A stretch of 47,494 bases of DNA from Sphingopyxis terrae subsp. terrae NBRC 15098 (GTDB lineage Bacteria; Pseudomonadota; Alphaproteobacteria; Sphingomonadales; Sphingomonadaceae). The notes under the pieces were generated by a model that searched no databases, had not been told where the DNA came from, and worked only from the letters and a program-made list of their open reading frames with translations. The stretch is taken from contig NZ_BCZQ01000036.1 in NCBI RefSeq assembly GCF_001598815.1, positions 1-47,494 of the forward strand, in the 5' to 3' direction. Made by a program: the position numbers and the translations under genes. Numbering within the stretch: the first letter of the stretch is position 1; each line of letters opens with the position of its first letter. Below, one piece after another: positions 24,996 through 33,955 of the stretch.

Positions 24996-26777
24996 TTATC
25001 CCAGCGCTTCGACTTCTTCGGCCAGCGCCAGCCAGCGATCCTCGGCTGCGGCCTTTTCCGCGCGCAACGCGTCGAGCTTTGCCGTCAGGGCACTGAAACG
25101 CGCATTATCGCGCGTGAACAGACTGCCGTCGGACAATTCGGTTTCGATGCCCGCCATCTCCTTCTCGATCTCCTCGATACGGCCCGGAAGCAGGTCGTAG
25201 TCGCGCTGGTCCTTGTAGGAGAGTTTCCGGCGTGCCTGCGGCGGTGGGGGCGGCGCGGTATCGGCGCCGGCCGCCTTGGCTTTCGCCGACGCGGGCTTGC
25301 TGCGCTTGGCTTCCCAGTCGGCATAGCCGCCCGCGACGATATCGACCTTGCCCGAGCCGTCGAGGCCGAGGGTGACCGTTACGGTGCGATCGAGGAAGTC
25401 GCGATCGTGGCTGACCAACAGCACGGTTCCCGCATAGTCGGCGATGACCTCTTGCAAAAGGTCGAGCGTTTCGAGATCCAGATCGTTGGTCGGTTCGTCG
25501 AGGACGAGCAGGTTCGATTCGCGCGCGAATTCGCGGGCGAGCAGAAGCCGGGAGCGTTCACCGCCCGAAAGCGCGGCGACGCTAGCCTCGGCAACCGAAG
25601 GATCGAAGAGGAAGTCCTTGAGGTAACCCTGGACATGCTTCTTGACGCCGCGCACCTCGACCCAGTCGCCGCCGTCGGCGAGGATGTCGCGTACGGTCTT
25701 TTCGGGCGACAGCAGGCTGCGCTGCTGATCGATGACGATGCCGTCGAGCGTGGGGGCGAGGGTGACCTTGCCCTCGTCGGGTTCGATTTCGCCAGTGAGC
25801 AGCTTGAGCAGCGTCGATTTGCCCGCGCCATTGGCGCCGACGATCCCGATGCGATCGCCGCGCTGGACGCGAAAGTCGAAGTCCTTGATGATCGTGCGGT
25901 CGCCGAAGCGCTTGCTGATGTGGTCGGCGACGATCACCGATTTCGAGCGGACGTCGTCGTTGGCCAGGCCGAGCTTGGCGACGCCGGGACCGCCGATCAT
26001 CGCCGCGCGCGTGGCCCGCATCTCCATCAGCTTTTCGAGCCGGCCCTGGTTGCGGCGGCGGCGCGCCGTCACGCCGCGCTGGAGCCAGTGTGCTTCCAGC
26101 TTCAGCTTCGCATCGAGCTTTTCCGCGGCGCGCGTTTCTTCGGCATAGATGGCCTCCATCCACGCATCGAAGCCGCCGAAGCCGATTTCCTTGCGCCGGA
26201 TGCCGCCGCGGTCGAGCCAAAGGGTCTGGCGGGTCAGGCGCGTCAGAAAGGTGCGGTCGTGGCTGATGGCGACGAAGGCGCCGGAGAAGCGCGAGAGCCA
26301 GCCCTCGAGCCAGTCGATTGCGGCGAGGTCGAGGTGGTTGGTCGGTTCGTCGAGCAACAACACGTCGGGGTTCTGCGCCAGCGCGCGCGCGATGGCGGCG
26401 CGGCGACGCTCGCCCCCCGATGCGCTCGCCGCTTCGCGTGCCATGTCGATGCCAAGCTGGTCGGCGATCGCCGCCACCTCATGCTCGGCGGGCGGGTTCG
26501 CGCCGCCGATCGCATAGTCCATCAGCGTCGCATAGCCCGTGAAATCGGGTTCCTGTTCCAGCAGTACGACGTGGGTACCGGGGACGATCGTCCGCTTGCC
26601 CTTGTCGGGCTCGATGCGTCCGGCGAGCAACTTGAGCAGCGTCGTCTTGCCCGCGCCGTTGCGGCCGATCAGTGCGAGCCGATCGCGCGCGCCGACATAG
26701 ATGTCGAGATCCTGAAACAGCCAGCCGGTGCCCTGCACCAGGGCCAGGCCTTCGTAAGAGAGAATGGGAGCTGCCAT
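24996..26777 (-). CDS. ABC-F family ATPase, Uup-like
   Basis: A 593-residue soluble protein with two ABC ATPase domains and no membrane part. The Walker A motifs are GRNGAGKTTLL and GANGAGKSTLL, the signature sequences SGGERRRAAIARAL and SGGERSRLLLAREF, and the Walker B regions LLLDEPTNHLDL and LVLDEPTNDLDLET. The linker RRRRNQGRLEKLMEMR is the ABC-F P-site tRNA interaction motif region. After residue about 500 a basic linker and a coiled coil (RIEEIEKEMAGIE...ALRAEKAAAEDRWLAL) resemble the C-terminal domain of Uup. ABC-F proteins act on ribosomes; Uup also affects branched DNA intermediates. ATG at 26777 starts MAAPILSYEGL. Confidence 0.93.
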   Translation of the reverse strand: MAAPILSYEGLALVQGTGWLFQDLDIYVGARDRLALIGRNGAGKTTLLKLLAGRIEPDKGKRTIVPGTHVVLLEQEPDFTGYATLMDYAIGGANPPAEHEVAAIADQLGIDMAREAASASGGERRRAAIARALAQNPDVLLLDEPTNHLDLAAIDWLEGWLSRFSGAFVAISHDRTFLTRLTRQTLWLDRGGIRRKEIGFGGFDAWMEAIYAEETRAAEKLDAKLKLEAHWLQRGVTARRRRNQGRLEKLMEMRATRAAMIGGPGVAKLGLANDDVRSKSVIVADHISKRFGDRTIIKDFDFRVQRGDRIGIVGANGAGKSTLLKLLTGEIEPDEGKVTLAPTLDGIVIDQQRSLLSPEKTVRDILADGGDWVEVRGVKKHVQGYLKDFLFDPSVAEASVAALSGGERSRLLLAREFARESNLLVLDEPTNDLDLETLDLLQEVIADYAGTVLLVSHDRDFLDRTVTVTLGLDGSGKVDIVAGGYADWEAKRSKPASAKAKAAGADTAPPPPPQARRKLSYKDQRDYDLLPGRIEEIEKEMAGIETELSDGSLFTRDNARFSALTAKLDALRAEKAAAEDRWLALAEEVEALG

Positions 26778-26912
26778 GATGAACGGCTCGCTACATAGGC
26801 GTTCAGCGTCATGCAAGCGCCGAGCGCCCAAAGGCGGGAACGGGCCCGCTCCGTCCTGCGTATGGGGTAGGTATCCACGATCGGCCGGGGGTCCGGCCTA
26901 CAGGAGTTTGAC

Positions 26913-27653
26913 ATGACCAAGCATATGTTCACCGCCATGGCGACCGGCATCGCGCTGCTGGCTGCGACGCCGGCCATTGCACAGCAGGGAGGTTCGACGG
27001 TGACGACAGCGACAACGGAAGGCCCGATCCTGAGCTTTAGCGTGAGCGAGGAAGTGCGTTCGCGGCCCGATCAGGCGACGGTGGGCGCCGGCGTGACGAC
27101 GACCGCGCCGACCGCAGTCGAAGCGATGCGGCTCAATGCCACCGCGATGGACAAGCTGATCGCCGCTGCCAAGGCGCGCGGGATCAAGGCCGAGGATATT
27201 CAGACGAGCGGCATCAGCCTGTCGCCGCAATATGACTATAATAATCGTAGCGACGGTCAGCCGCCGCGCTTCCTGGGCTATCAGGTCAGCAACAGCGTGC
27301 GGGCGACGACGCCGAAGATCGACGATATCGGGCCGCTGCTCGATGCGCTCGTCGCGGCGGGCGGGACCAATATCGATGGCCCCTGGTTCGCGATGAAAGA
27401 CCCCGATGCGCAGCTTGTCGGCGTTCGCGGCGCGGCGATCAAGGCCGCCGAAGCGAAGGCGGCGGACTATGCCAAGCTGGCCGGCTATCGCGCCGCCGAA
27501 CTGGTTTCGATCAGCGAAGGCGGCGCGGTCGGTGGACCGGTGCCCATGCCGCGCGTGCAGATGATGGCCGCAGAGGCCAAATCGACGCCGGTCGAGCCGG
27601 GTCAGGTCGGCAACACGTTGACGCTGAGTTTCCAGTATCGACTGGTACGCTAA
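26913..27653 (+). CDS. Exported SIMPL domain (DUF541) protein
   Basis: A 246-residue protein with a signal peptide (MTKHMFTAMATGIALLAATPAIAQQ). The SIMPL domain shows ILSFSVSEEVRSRPDQATVGAGVTT, MDKLIAAAKARGIKAEDIQTSGISLSPQYDY, GYQVSNSVRATTPKID and the C-terminal AAIKAAEAKAADYAKLAGYRAAELVSISEGG. Family members form periplasmic or outer-membrane-associated oligomers; some protect against oxidative stress (YggE). CAGGAG lies before ATG. It is divergent from the ABC-F gene. Confidence 0.9.
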   Translation: MTKHMFTAMATGIALLAATPAIAQQGGSTVTTATTEGPILSFSVSEEVRSRPDQATVGAGVTTTAPTAVEAMRLNATAMDKLIAAAKARGIKAEDIQTSGISLSPQYDYNNRSDGQPPRFLGYQVSNSVRATTPKIDDIGPLLDALVAAGGTNIDGPWFAMKDPDAQLVGVRGAAIKAAEAKAADYAKLAGYRAAELVSISEGGAVGGPVPMPRVQMMAAEAKSTPVEPGQVGNTLTLSFQYRLVR

Positions 27654-27699
27654 AGGCTTGGGCCGTGTCTCGGTAGGCGCCGGGGCACGGTCGGCCGGA

Positions 27700-28380
27700 T
27701 CAGCCTAGCTCGCCCTCGGCCCATGGCCAGGCGCGTTCGCGGAACCATTTGGTGATGATATATTTGCGGCCCTTGCGCACCTTCATCCCGTGATGGAGCG
27801 TCTCTGGGTTCGGCTTTCCGTCCGCGCGGACATTGTTCCACGCGACGAGTTTGCCCGTTTCGGGCTGGTGCATCTTGCCCGTGGCGAGAAAGCGCGTCGC
27901 ACCGCCAGCCTCGGGCTGGTTTAAATAGACCATCAATGTCCAGGTGCGCTGTCCGGGAATCGCGCAATAGGTCTCCCAGTCGGCGCCTTGCGGGTCGAAA
28001 TAGTCGGTATGCGCCTTGAATTCCTGCCCCACATCATAGCGCTGCCCCTGTAGCGGCTCGCCATGATCCAGCGGTATTCCGGTGATGTCGTGCAGCCGAG
28101 CGTTGACCGTCCGCACCAGCGGATCGCGGTGATCGAGGTCGCAGGTCGTGCTGGTCCGGAACGCTTCGTCGCCATTGGGATCGGCAATCGTCGAAGGGCG
28201 CACGTCGCGGTCGATCTGCGCCATCAGCCCGGCGCATGTTGCGGGATCGAGAAAACCCGCCAGCATGAATTGTTGCAGCTTGGAAGTCGGCGCGCGTCGG
28301 ATGCCGGGAAGCAGCGCGAGCCGCTCGGCGGTGCGGTCGGCGCCCGATGGCGCCATATCGACATGCTCGTTTCCGGACAT
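27700..28380 (-). CDS. 2OG-Fe(II) oxygenase, prolyl 4-hydroxylase-like
   Basis: A 226-residue dioxygenase of the P4H-alpha type. Iron ligands are His124 and Asp126 (AHTDYFDP) and a histidine at 196/197 (TLHHGMKV), followed by a lysine/arginine-rich KGRKYIITKWFRER that supplies the 2-oxoglutarate anchor. EAFRTSTTCDLDHRDPLV and RTWTLMVYLNQPEAGGATRF match bacterial prolyl-4-hydroxylase-like proteins. The substrate is unknown. It converges on the SIMPL gene. Confidence 0.9.
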   Translation of the reverse strand: MSGNEHVDMAPSGADRTAERLALLPGIRRAPTSKLQQFMLAGFLDPATCAGLMAQIDRDVRPSTIADPNGDEAFRTSTTCDLDHRDPLVRTVNARLHDITGIPLDHGEPLQGQRYDVGQEFKAHTDYFDPQGADWETYCAIPGQRTWTLMVYLNQPEAGGATRFLATGKMHQPETGKLVAWNNVRADGKPNPETLHHGMKVRKGRKYIITKWFRERAWPWAEGELG

Positions 28381-28480
28381 GGCCTCTTTTAGGCGGCGTT
28401 GGCCATGCGAACAATGCTTGACGAAAGGGGTAGCCGCGCCTATCGCCGCGCGCTGTCGCAGGCGGTCTCGCCCGGCATAT

Positions 28481-28558
28481 GGCGATCGTAGCTCAGTTGG
28501 TTAGAGCACCGGTTTGTGGTACCGGGGGTCGCGGGTTCAAGTCCCGTCGATCGCCCCA
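28481..28558 (+). tRNA. tRNA-His (GTG)
   Basis: A full cloverleaf: an eight-base-pair acceptor stem GGCGATCG/CGATCGCC, with the extra G-1:C73 pair typical of tRNA-His; D-arm GCTCAGTTGGTTAGAGC; anticodon arm CCGGT-TTGTGGT-ACCGG with anticodon GTG at 28516-28518; T-arm GCGGG-TTCAAGT-CCCGT; and an encoded CCA end. Confidence 0.97.
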
Positions 28559-28668
28559 TTTTCAAAGCTTTTCGTTGATCGGAAAACCGGCGATCCCTTT
28601 GGGGGTGACTCGCGCGGGCTATTTCATTATTACGTCCCTACGTAATTTTTTAACGCGAGGGTGACGCC

Positions 28669-29718
28669 ATGTCCGCAGTCTGGGATTTCGCCGATTTCGA
28701 CGATCATGAACATGTTCACATGTTCCGCGATCGCGACAGCGGACTGACGGCGGTCATCGCCGTGCATTCGACCCACCTCGGCCCCGGCGCGGGCGGGGTG
28801 CGCTTCTGGCACTATCCGCAGCGGTCGGCCGCGATCGTCGATGCGCTACGCCTCTCGCGCGGCATGAGCTATAAGAATGCGATGGCGGGGCTGCCGATGG
28901 GCGGCGGCAAGGGCGTAATCCTGGCCGACGAAGCGGGCACCAAGACTCCCGAACTGCTTGCCGCCTTCGGCCGGGCAGTCGAATCGCTGGGCGGCGCCTA
29001 TGTGACCGCGGAAGATGTCGGCATCACCGACGCCGACATGGTCCAGATCGCAAAGCAGACCAAACATGTCAGCGGCCTTCCGGTCGCGAGCGGCGAGGCG
29101 GGGGGCGACCCCGGCCCCTATACCGCGCTCGGCGTCTATCTGGGCATCAAGGCGGCGATCCGCGAAGGGCTGGGTACTGACAGCGCCGCGGGCGTGCGGA
29201 TCGCGATCCAGGGGGTCGGCAGCGTCGGTGGCGGTGTTGCGCGGCGGCTTGCGGCCGAAGGCGCGAAGCTGACCCTTGCCGACGTCAATCTGGCGCGCGC
29301 GAAGGCGCTGGCAGAGGAATTGGGTGCCGATCTCGCCGACTCGGCCGCGATCATGGAAATCGAAGCCGATGTGCTCAGCCCCAATGCGCTGGGGGCGATC
29401 CTGACCGAACGCAGCATCGAAAAATTGCGCGTGCCGATCGTCGCGGGCGGCGCGAACAATCAGCTTGCGACTGCCGCCGACGGCCAGCGCATCCACGATC
29501 GCGGCATCGTCTATGCACCCGATTATGTGATCAACGCCGGCGGCATCATCAACGTGGCGCTCGAATATCTGGGGCAGGGCAGTCAGGAAGAGGTCGAAAG
29601 CCGCATCCACCTGATCCCGGGTCGCCTCGCCGAGATCTGGGCCGAGAGCAAGGCAAGCGGCACGCCGGCATCGACGGTGGCGGATCATATGGCGCAAAAG
29701 CTGATCGGGCGGCGCTGA
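28669..29718 (+). CDS. Leucine/phenylalanine/valine (Glu-type) dehydrogenase
   Basis: A 349-residue NAD-dependent amino-acid dehydrogenase of the Glu/Leu/Phe/Val family. The catalytic lysine segment GLPMGGGKGVI follows RLSRGMSYKNAMAGL. The dinucleotide-binding domain shows IAIQGVGSVGGGVARRL, with DVN accepting the adenosine ribose. GGANNQL and APDYVINAGGIINVALEY complete the pattern. The length favours leucine or phenylalanine dehydrogenase over glutamate dehydrogenase (about 450 residues). It probably deaminates branched-chain or aromatic amino acids. The gap after tRNA-His includes an AT-rich patch at about 28624-28652 that could hold its promoter. Confidence 0.9.
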   Translation: MSAVWDFADFDDHEHVHMFRDRDSGLTAVIAVHSTHLGPGAGGVRFWHYPQRSAAIVDALRLSRGMSYKNAMAGLPMGGGKGVILADEAGTKTPELLAAFGRAVESLGGAYVTAEDVGITDADMVQIAKQTKHVSGLPVASGEAGGDPGPYTALGVYLGIKAAIREGLGTDSAAGVRIAIQGVGSVGGGVARRLAAEGAKLTLADVNLARAKALAEELGADLADSAAIMEIEADVLSPNALGAILTERSIEKLRVPIVAGGANNQLATAADGQRIHDRGIVYAPDYVINAGGIINVALEYLGQGSQEEVESRIHLIPGRLAEIWAESKASGTPASTVADHMAQKLIGRR

Positions 29719-29776
29719 CGATCGGCCGGTTGCAACATGGGATGGCGTGCGCGCGAAAACGCGCTAAGCCGCTCCC

Positions 29777-30130
29777 ATGAAGCGGCATTTCTATCTGGTT
29801 TCGGGATGGGCCTCATTGGGGCTCGGCGCGCTCGGCGCGTTTCTGCCGCTGCTGCCGACCGTGCCTTTCGTGATCCTTGCCGCCTTCTGTTTCGCGCGCT
29901 CGTCACCGCGCCTTGAGGCCTGGCTGCTCACGCATCCGACCTTCGGACACCATATTGTTGCCTGGCGCGAGAAGGGAGCGATCAGCCGCCGGGGCAAGCT
30001 TGCCGCAAGTGCCGCCTTTGTTTTCAGCATTGCGCTGGCGCTGCTCTTCGCCCCGTGGCCGTGGATGATGGCGCCGATCATCGCGGCCGTCGTAACGGGA
30101 AGCTGGATATGGACAAGGCCGGAGGCATAG
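29777..30130 (+). CDS. DUF454 (YbaN family) inner-membrane protein
   Basis: A 117-residue protein with the DUF454 pattern: YLVSGWASLGLGALGAFLPLLPTVPFVILAAFCFARSSPRL, then LLTHPTFGHHIVAWREKGAISRRGK, and two further membrane segments (AASAAFVFSIALALLF and MMAPIIAAVVTGSWIW). YbaN proteins are small inner-membrane proteins of unknown function. It converges on the TonB receptor gene; CAAGGCCGG/CCGGCCTTG (30114-30142), spanning its stop codon, may act as a terminator. Confidence 0.88.
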   Translation: MKRHFYLVSGWASLGLGALGAFLPLLPTVPFVILAAFCFARSSPRLEAWLLTHPTFGHHIVAWREKGAISRRGKLAASAAFVFSIALALLFAPWPWMMAPIIAAVVTGSWIWTRPEA

Positions 30131-30142
30131 CCCCCGGCCTTG
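30114..30142. terminator. Stem-loop between convergent DUF454 and TonB-receptor genes
   Basis: CAAGGCCGG and CCGGCCTTG form a 9-bp perfect stem with an 11-base loop. There is no T-run, but the position between two convergent genes fits a bidirectional stop. Confidence 0.4.
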
Positions 30143-30167
30143 ACCCTTTCAGCAATGTCGTCCGAGC

Positions 30168-32801
30168 TTAGAAGTCGACCGACACACGCCCATAGACGAA
30201 GCGACCGCTGAAGCCGAACGGCGACTGCGACGAATAGGGCAGGAAGCTGTTGTTCAGGCCATAGTTAACGCCGTCAACCGTTCCGAATGGCAGGCGATCC
30301 GGATAAACGTCGAAAATATTGTTCGCGCCGACCGCGATCTGGACGCTTTCGATCGGTTTGATCCGCAATTCCATGTCAGTGACCCATTTCGGCGACAGAA
30401 AGATGTCGCCGGGTACCTCGCCCGGCGCAAGGTCAATGTTATTGTTGTTCGCTGACGTCGAATAGCTGCTGGGAAGAAATACCTTGCCGTACCGGTTCGT
30501 GCGAAGCGTGAGGCCCACTTTGTCATAATCCCAATCGAGACTGACATTCAGCTTGTCCTTGGGCTGCCCTTCGGTGAGCCGATAGCTTTCCTGGCGAGCG
30601 AATAACCGCTGAGCTGTAAAACCAGAGAAGGTCCGGCGGTCGGTTATCTTCGTGTCGTTGAGGTTGAACCCTGCGCTGAGTCGGACGGTTCCTGCGCCAA
30701 AGTCGGGTAGGCGGTACGATGCCACGATGTCGAGACCTTGCGTCCGTGTGTCGATGCCGTTGATGAAGAAGCGGGCCGAACTTACGCCGGTAATTCCTGC
30801 TGCCGTCAACGTGCTGACAATATCGGCGCCTTGCAGATTTTCCGTCAGCGTGATGCGATCGTTGATCTTGATGTTGTAGTAATCAGCCGTGATGCTGAGG
30901 CCGCCGATCATGGTGAAGCTTACGCCTCCACCGATATTGACCGATTTTTCCGGCTTGAGTGGTTGTGCGCCCAGCGCGATGGCGACCGCGGATGTTACGG
31001 GGAAAGTCCCGATCTCGATCAACTGACCGCCGACATTGTTCGTCGATGTGGTCTGGAACGATTGTTGGGCGAGGCTAGGAGCGCGAAATCCGGTGGAGAT
31101 CGATCCGCGGAAGGCCAGCCCGCTGATCGGTTCAAATCGCGCAGCGGCCTTGCCGTTGACCGTGTCGCCGAAATCGCTGAAATGTTCGTAACGTCCGGCC
31201 AACTGAAGCGTGAAACTGTCGGTTATGTCAGAGTCGAGCTCGACATATCCTGCAAAGCTATCCCGTGAGACGTCCGTTGCATTCGACGGACGAAAGCCCG
31301 GAAATACTTGCGATCCCCCTGCAGCTCCGTAGGGAGCGGCAGAGAAGGGTCCGTTGATCCAGCTTTGTTCTTCCCCAGGCACGATCTTGTAATTTTCGTT
31401 GCGCCATTCGCCGCCGAATGCAAACGAAACACTCTTTCCGATGCCGATGTCGAGTTCGCGCTGGACATCAAGGTTCAGCGAAGTCTGGCCGGACCGCAAG
31501 CCGCCAGCATTGAATTTGCGCAAGCTGTTGGCGCCGCCAAGTGACGTGTTGACGCTGTTCGATACACCATAGTCCAGTCGGTTCGACCCATAGACAAGCG
31601 ACAAATCGTAGTTCCAGGCACCCAAATCACCGCGGATGCCTGCTGCAGCAGAAATGTCGACGATCTGACTTTCAATCAGGGGCAGAAAACCATCGGCGTA
31701 GATTGGGACGAAGCTAGTCGTCGATGCCGACCAATCCTGATTGCGGATGTCCAGCGAACGACGGTAAAAGCCTGCACCATTGCCGTCGCGCACGCCGTAG
31801 CTGCCGAATGTATAGAATTCGACCGCTTCCGAAAGATCAACGCCCGCATTGACAAAGAAATTCATGTCTTTCGATTCACCGTCTCCATAGCGATGCCAGT
31901 ATCGGTCGATCGTCGTTTCGCGAGGGTCGCCGGCAGCAAAGTAATTGCGACGAATGTCAGGGCCCGAGCGGTTGGTAGGCGACCGATCCTTATACTCAGC
32001 CGTAAAATTTAGGTAGCCGTTGTCTCCAACCGGAAGACCGATGTTGGTTGCCATCGTATATGTGTCGCCGTCGTTCCGCTTCCGGTCTTTCCCGGTATAG
32101 CTGATAACGGGATTGTCGCCGCCGCTGACTGAATAGAATCCATTGGTGCCAATGGCGAAGGTTGGGCTGGTCAGCGTGGGATCAACAGTATCGACTTGAT
32201 CGACCCCATCCATCTGCGTGATATATTTTCCGAATGATATTTGCGCCTTGCCGCCTACGCTGCGCTTGAGCTGAATATTGATCACGCCGGCAATGGCATC
32301 CGATCCGTAAAGCGACGAAGCTCCGTCGCGAAGCACTTCGATACGTTCAATTGCAAGCGGCGGTATAGTGTTCATATCAACCGCAGTTGAGCCGCGACCG
32401 ACAGATCCATTGAGATTGATCAACGAGGATTGATGCCTGCGTTTGCCGTTGACGAGCACGAGAACCTGATCCGGTGACAAGCCGCGCAATGTGGCCGGCC
32501 GTAGCGAATCGGTGCCGTCCGTCAACGACGGCTGGGGGAAATTGAAAGAGGGAACAAGCTGGTTGAGAAGCTTGTTGGTTTCGGTGGTTCCGCTGTTTTG
32601 AAGCGCATCGCCGGAGATCACATCGATCGGAACTGTGCTGTCCGCAACCGTGCGGTCGGTGCGGCGCGTGCCGATGACGACGATGGCTGCTGCTGGGTCC
32701 GCGTCGTTGGCGCCTTGCTGTGCGAAAGCCGGTGCAGTCCACCCGCTTGCGACAAGAGCGGTGGCGAGCGCGAGGCTCGATAATTGGGTCGTGTTTTTCA
32801 T
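30168..32801 (-). CDS. TonB-dependent outer-membrane receptor
   Basis: An 877-residue receptor with a signal peptide (MKNTTQLSSLALATALVASG, cleavage near AFAQQ). The plug domain includes AAAIVVIGTRRTDRTVADSTVPIDVISG, LRGLSPDQVLVLVNGKRRHQSSLINLNGSVGRG and IERIEVLRDGASSLYGSDAIAGVINI. The barrel ends GFSGRFVYGRVSVDF with the C-terminal phenylalanine required for outer-membrane assembly. It imports an unknown substrate powered by TonB. ATG at 32801 has AGGGAAAG nine bases upstream; the ATG at 32807 would leave only three bases. Codon use is less GC-rich than neighbouring genes. Confidence 0.92.
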   Translation of the reverse strand: MKNTTQLSSLALATALVASGWTAPAFAQQGANDADPAAAIVVIGTRRTDRTVADSTVPIDVISGDALQNSGTTETNKLLNQLVPSFNFPQPSLTDGTDSLRPATLRGLSPDQVLVLVNGKRRHQSSLINLNGSVGRGSTAVDMNTIPPLAIERIEVLRDGASSLYGSDAIAGVINIQLKRSVGGKAQISFGKYITQMDGVDQVDTVDPTLTSPTFAIGTNGFYSVSGGDNPVISYTGKDRKRNDGDTYTMATNIGLPVGDNGYLNFTAEYKDRSPTNRSGPDIRRNYFAAGDPRETTIDRYWHRYGDGESKDMNFFVNAGVDLSEAVEFYTFGSYGVRDGNGAGFYRRSLDIRNQDWSASTTSFVPIYADGFLPLIESQIVDISAAAGIRGDLGAWNYDLSLVYGSNRLDYGVSNSVNTSLGGANSLRKFNAGGLRSGQTSLNLDVQRELDIGIGKSVSFAFGGEWRNENYKIVPGEEQSWINGPFSAAPYGAAGGSQVFPGFRPSNATDVSRDSFAGYVELDSDITDSFTLQLAGRYEHFSDFGDTVNGKAAARFEPISGLAFRGSISTGFRAPSLAQQSFQTTSTNNVGGQLIEIGTFPVTSAVAIALGAQPLKPEKSVNIGGGVSFTMIGGLSITADYYNIKINDRITLTENLQGADIVSTLTAAGITGVSSARFFINGIDTRTQGLDIVASYRLPDFGAGTVRLSAGFNLNDTKITDRRTFSGFTAQRLFARQESYRLTEGQPKDKLNVSLDWDYDKVGLTLRTNRYGKVFLPSSYSTSANNNNIDLAPGEVPGDIFLSPKWVTDMELRIKPIESVQIAVGANNIFDVYPDRLPFGTVDGVNYGLNNSFLPYSSQSPFGFSGRFVYGRVSVDF

Positions 32802-32898
32802 GGTCATCTTTCCCTGTTGATTGCCCCTAGAGACGACCTGCACAGGTTTGATGAGAAATGCCGACGCTTCCACCCCTCACGCGGTCGAACGAGGCGCT

Positions 32899-32928
32899 AT
32901 TATTTCGTTTTGGTGACATCTGTGGCAA
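32899..32928 (-). promoter_or_regulatory. Candidate promoter of the TonB-receptor gene
   Basis: On the minus strand TTGCCA (32928-32923) and AATAAT (32904-32899) are 18 bases apart, in an AT-rich patch about 100 bases before the start. Confidence 0.4.
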
Positions 32929-33062
32929 TTGAGCCACACAATCTCCGCACGCTAAGTAATTTTATGTCTCCTAAGCATTGCTATCGATATCATTCGTGCG
33001 CACTGCCGATGGCGTCAATTGTCTAGACCGCGGGCGTGCGCTCGCCTAAGGCTCGGCGCGCG

Positions 33063-33803
33063 ATGCACGCCTATGCGAATCCGACCCGTTTTCTGGCCAT
33101 TGCGCGTCCGCTGACGCCGTGGCTGCTGTGGCTGGGACTGGCGTTCCTGCTCGCCGGGGCCTGGGCCGGGCTGACGGTGGTGCCGGGTGAAGCCAAGCAG
33201 GGCGAAACGGCACGCATTCTCTATGTTCATGTTCCTGCCGCCTGGCTCGGCATGGGTGGTTGGACGTCGCTCGCTCTTGCAGGGCTGGTGCAGCTCGTGT
33301 GGCGTCACCCGCTGGCCGGGATTGCCGCGCGTGCGATCGCGGTGCCCGGCATGCTGTTCACCGCGCTTTGCCTTGCGACTGGGTCGATCTGGGGAAAGCC
33401 GACCTGGGGAACCTGGTGGGAATGGGACGGCCGCATGACGTCGATGCTCGTGCTGCTCTTTCTCTATGCCGGTTTCGTCGCGTTGACGACGGGCGACGAA
33501 AGCGAGCGGCAGGGTGGAACGCTTTCGCGCGGTGCCGCGATTTATGCGCTGGTCGGCGCGATCAACATCCCGATCATCAATCGCAGCGTTGTGTGGTGGA
33601 ACAGCCTGCATCAAGGGCCGAGCATTACCATGCGCGGATCGAGCATCGACGGCAGCCTGTTGTGGCCGCTGGGCTTGACCTTGGCCGGATTTTCGCTGCT
33701 ATTCGGGGCGATCGTGCTGATGCGCATGCGGCGGATCATAGCCGACAATCGCGTCGCGGCGCGCCTGCGCCGGTTGGCGGACGATGAGGGGACCGAATTT
33801 TGA
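33063..33803 (+). CDS. ccmC: Haem exporter/holo-CcmE release protein CcmC
   Basis: CcmC binds haem in the inner membrane and loads it onto CcmE. The 246-residue protein has six membrane segments and the tryptophan-rich WWD-type signature GKPTWGTWWEWDGRMTSML. Conserved periplasmic histidines are in YVHVPAAWLGMG and NSLHQGPS. ATG at 33063 gives the usual N-terminus MHAYANPTRFL. It is the first gene of the ccm operon here. The TTG start of ccmD overlaps its TGA stop. Confidence 0.95.
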   Translation: MHAYANPTRFLAIARPLTPWLLWLGLAFLLAGAWAGLTVVPGEAKQGETARILYVHVPAAWLGMGGWTSLALAGLVQLVWRHPLAGIAARAIAVPGMLFTALCLATGSIWGKPTWGTWWEWDGRMTSMLVLLFLYAGFVALTTGDESERQGGTLSRGAAIYALVGAINIPIINRSVVWWNSLHQGPSITMRGSSIDGSLLWPLGLTLAGFSLLFGAIVLMRMRRIIADNRVAARLRRLADDEGTEF

Positions 33804-33955
33804 CCGGCGTCATAACCGGAAACGGCCAATGGGCCTATGTCGCGGCTGCCTATATGCTGACCGCGCTCCTGACCGGCGCGGTGGTCTGGCATAGCTGGCG
33901 GGCGATGACGAAGGCTGAAAAGCGCAGCGCTGCGCTGCGCAGGGACCGGACATGA
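33800..33955 (+). CDS. ccmD: Haem exporter protein D (CcmD)
   Basis: A 51-residue protein starting with TTG at 33800, overlapping the ccmC stop, and ending in ATGA with ccmE. One membrane segment (WAYVAAAYMLTALLTGAVVWHSW) is followed by a basic tail KAEKRSAALRRDR, the CcmD pattern. CcmD helps release holo-CcmE from the CcmABC complex. It is identified by position, size and topology, since the family is poorly conserved. Confidence 0.9.
   Translation: MTGVITGNGQWAYVAAAYMLTALLTGAVVWHSWRAMTKAEKRSAALRRDRT

Noticed and set aside
24978..26798. A 606-codon plus-strand frame opposite the ABC-F gene
   Set aside because: Antisense shadow: the minus strand encodes two complete ABC domains, and the plus frame has no recognisable motif.
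33800..33955. Reading the ccmC-ccmE gap as non-coding
   Set aside because: A TTG-started 51-codon frame overlaps both neighbours and has the topology of CcmD.
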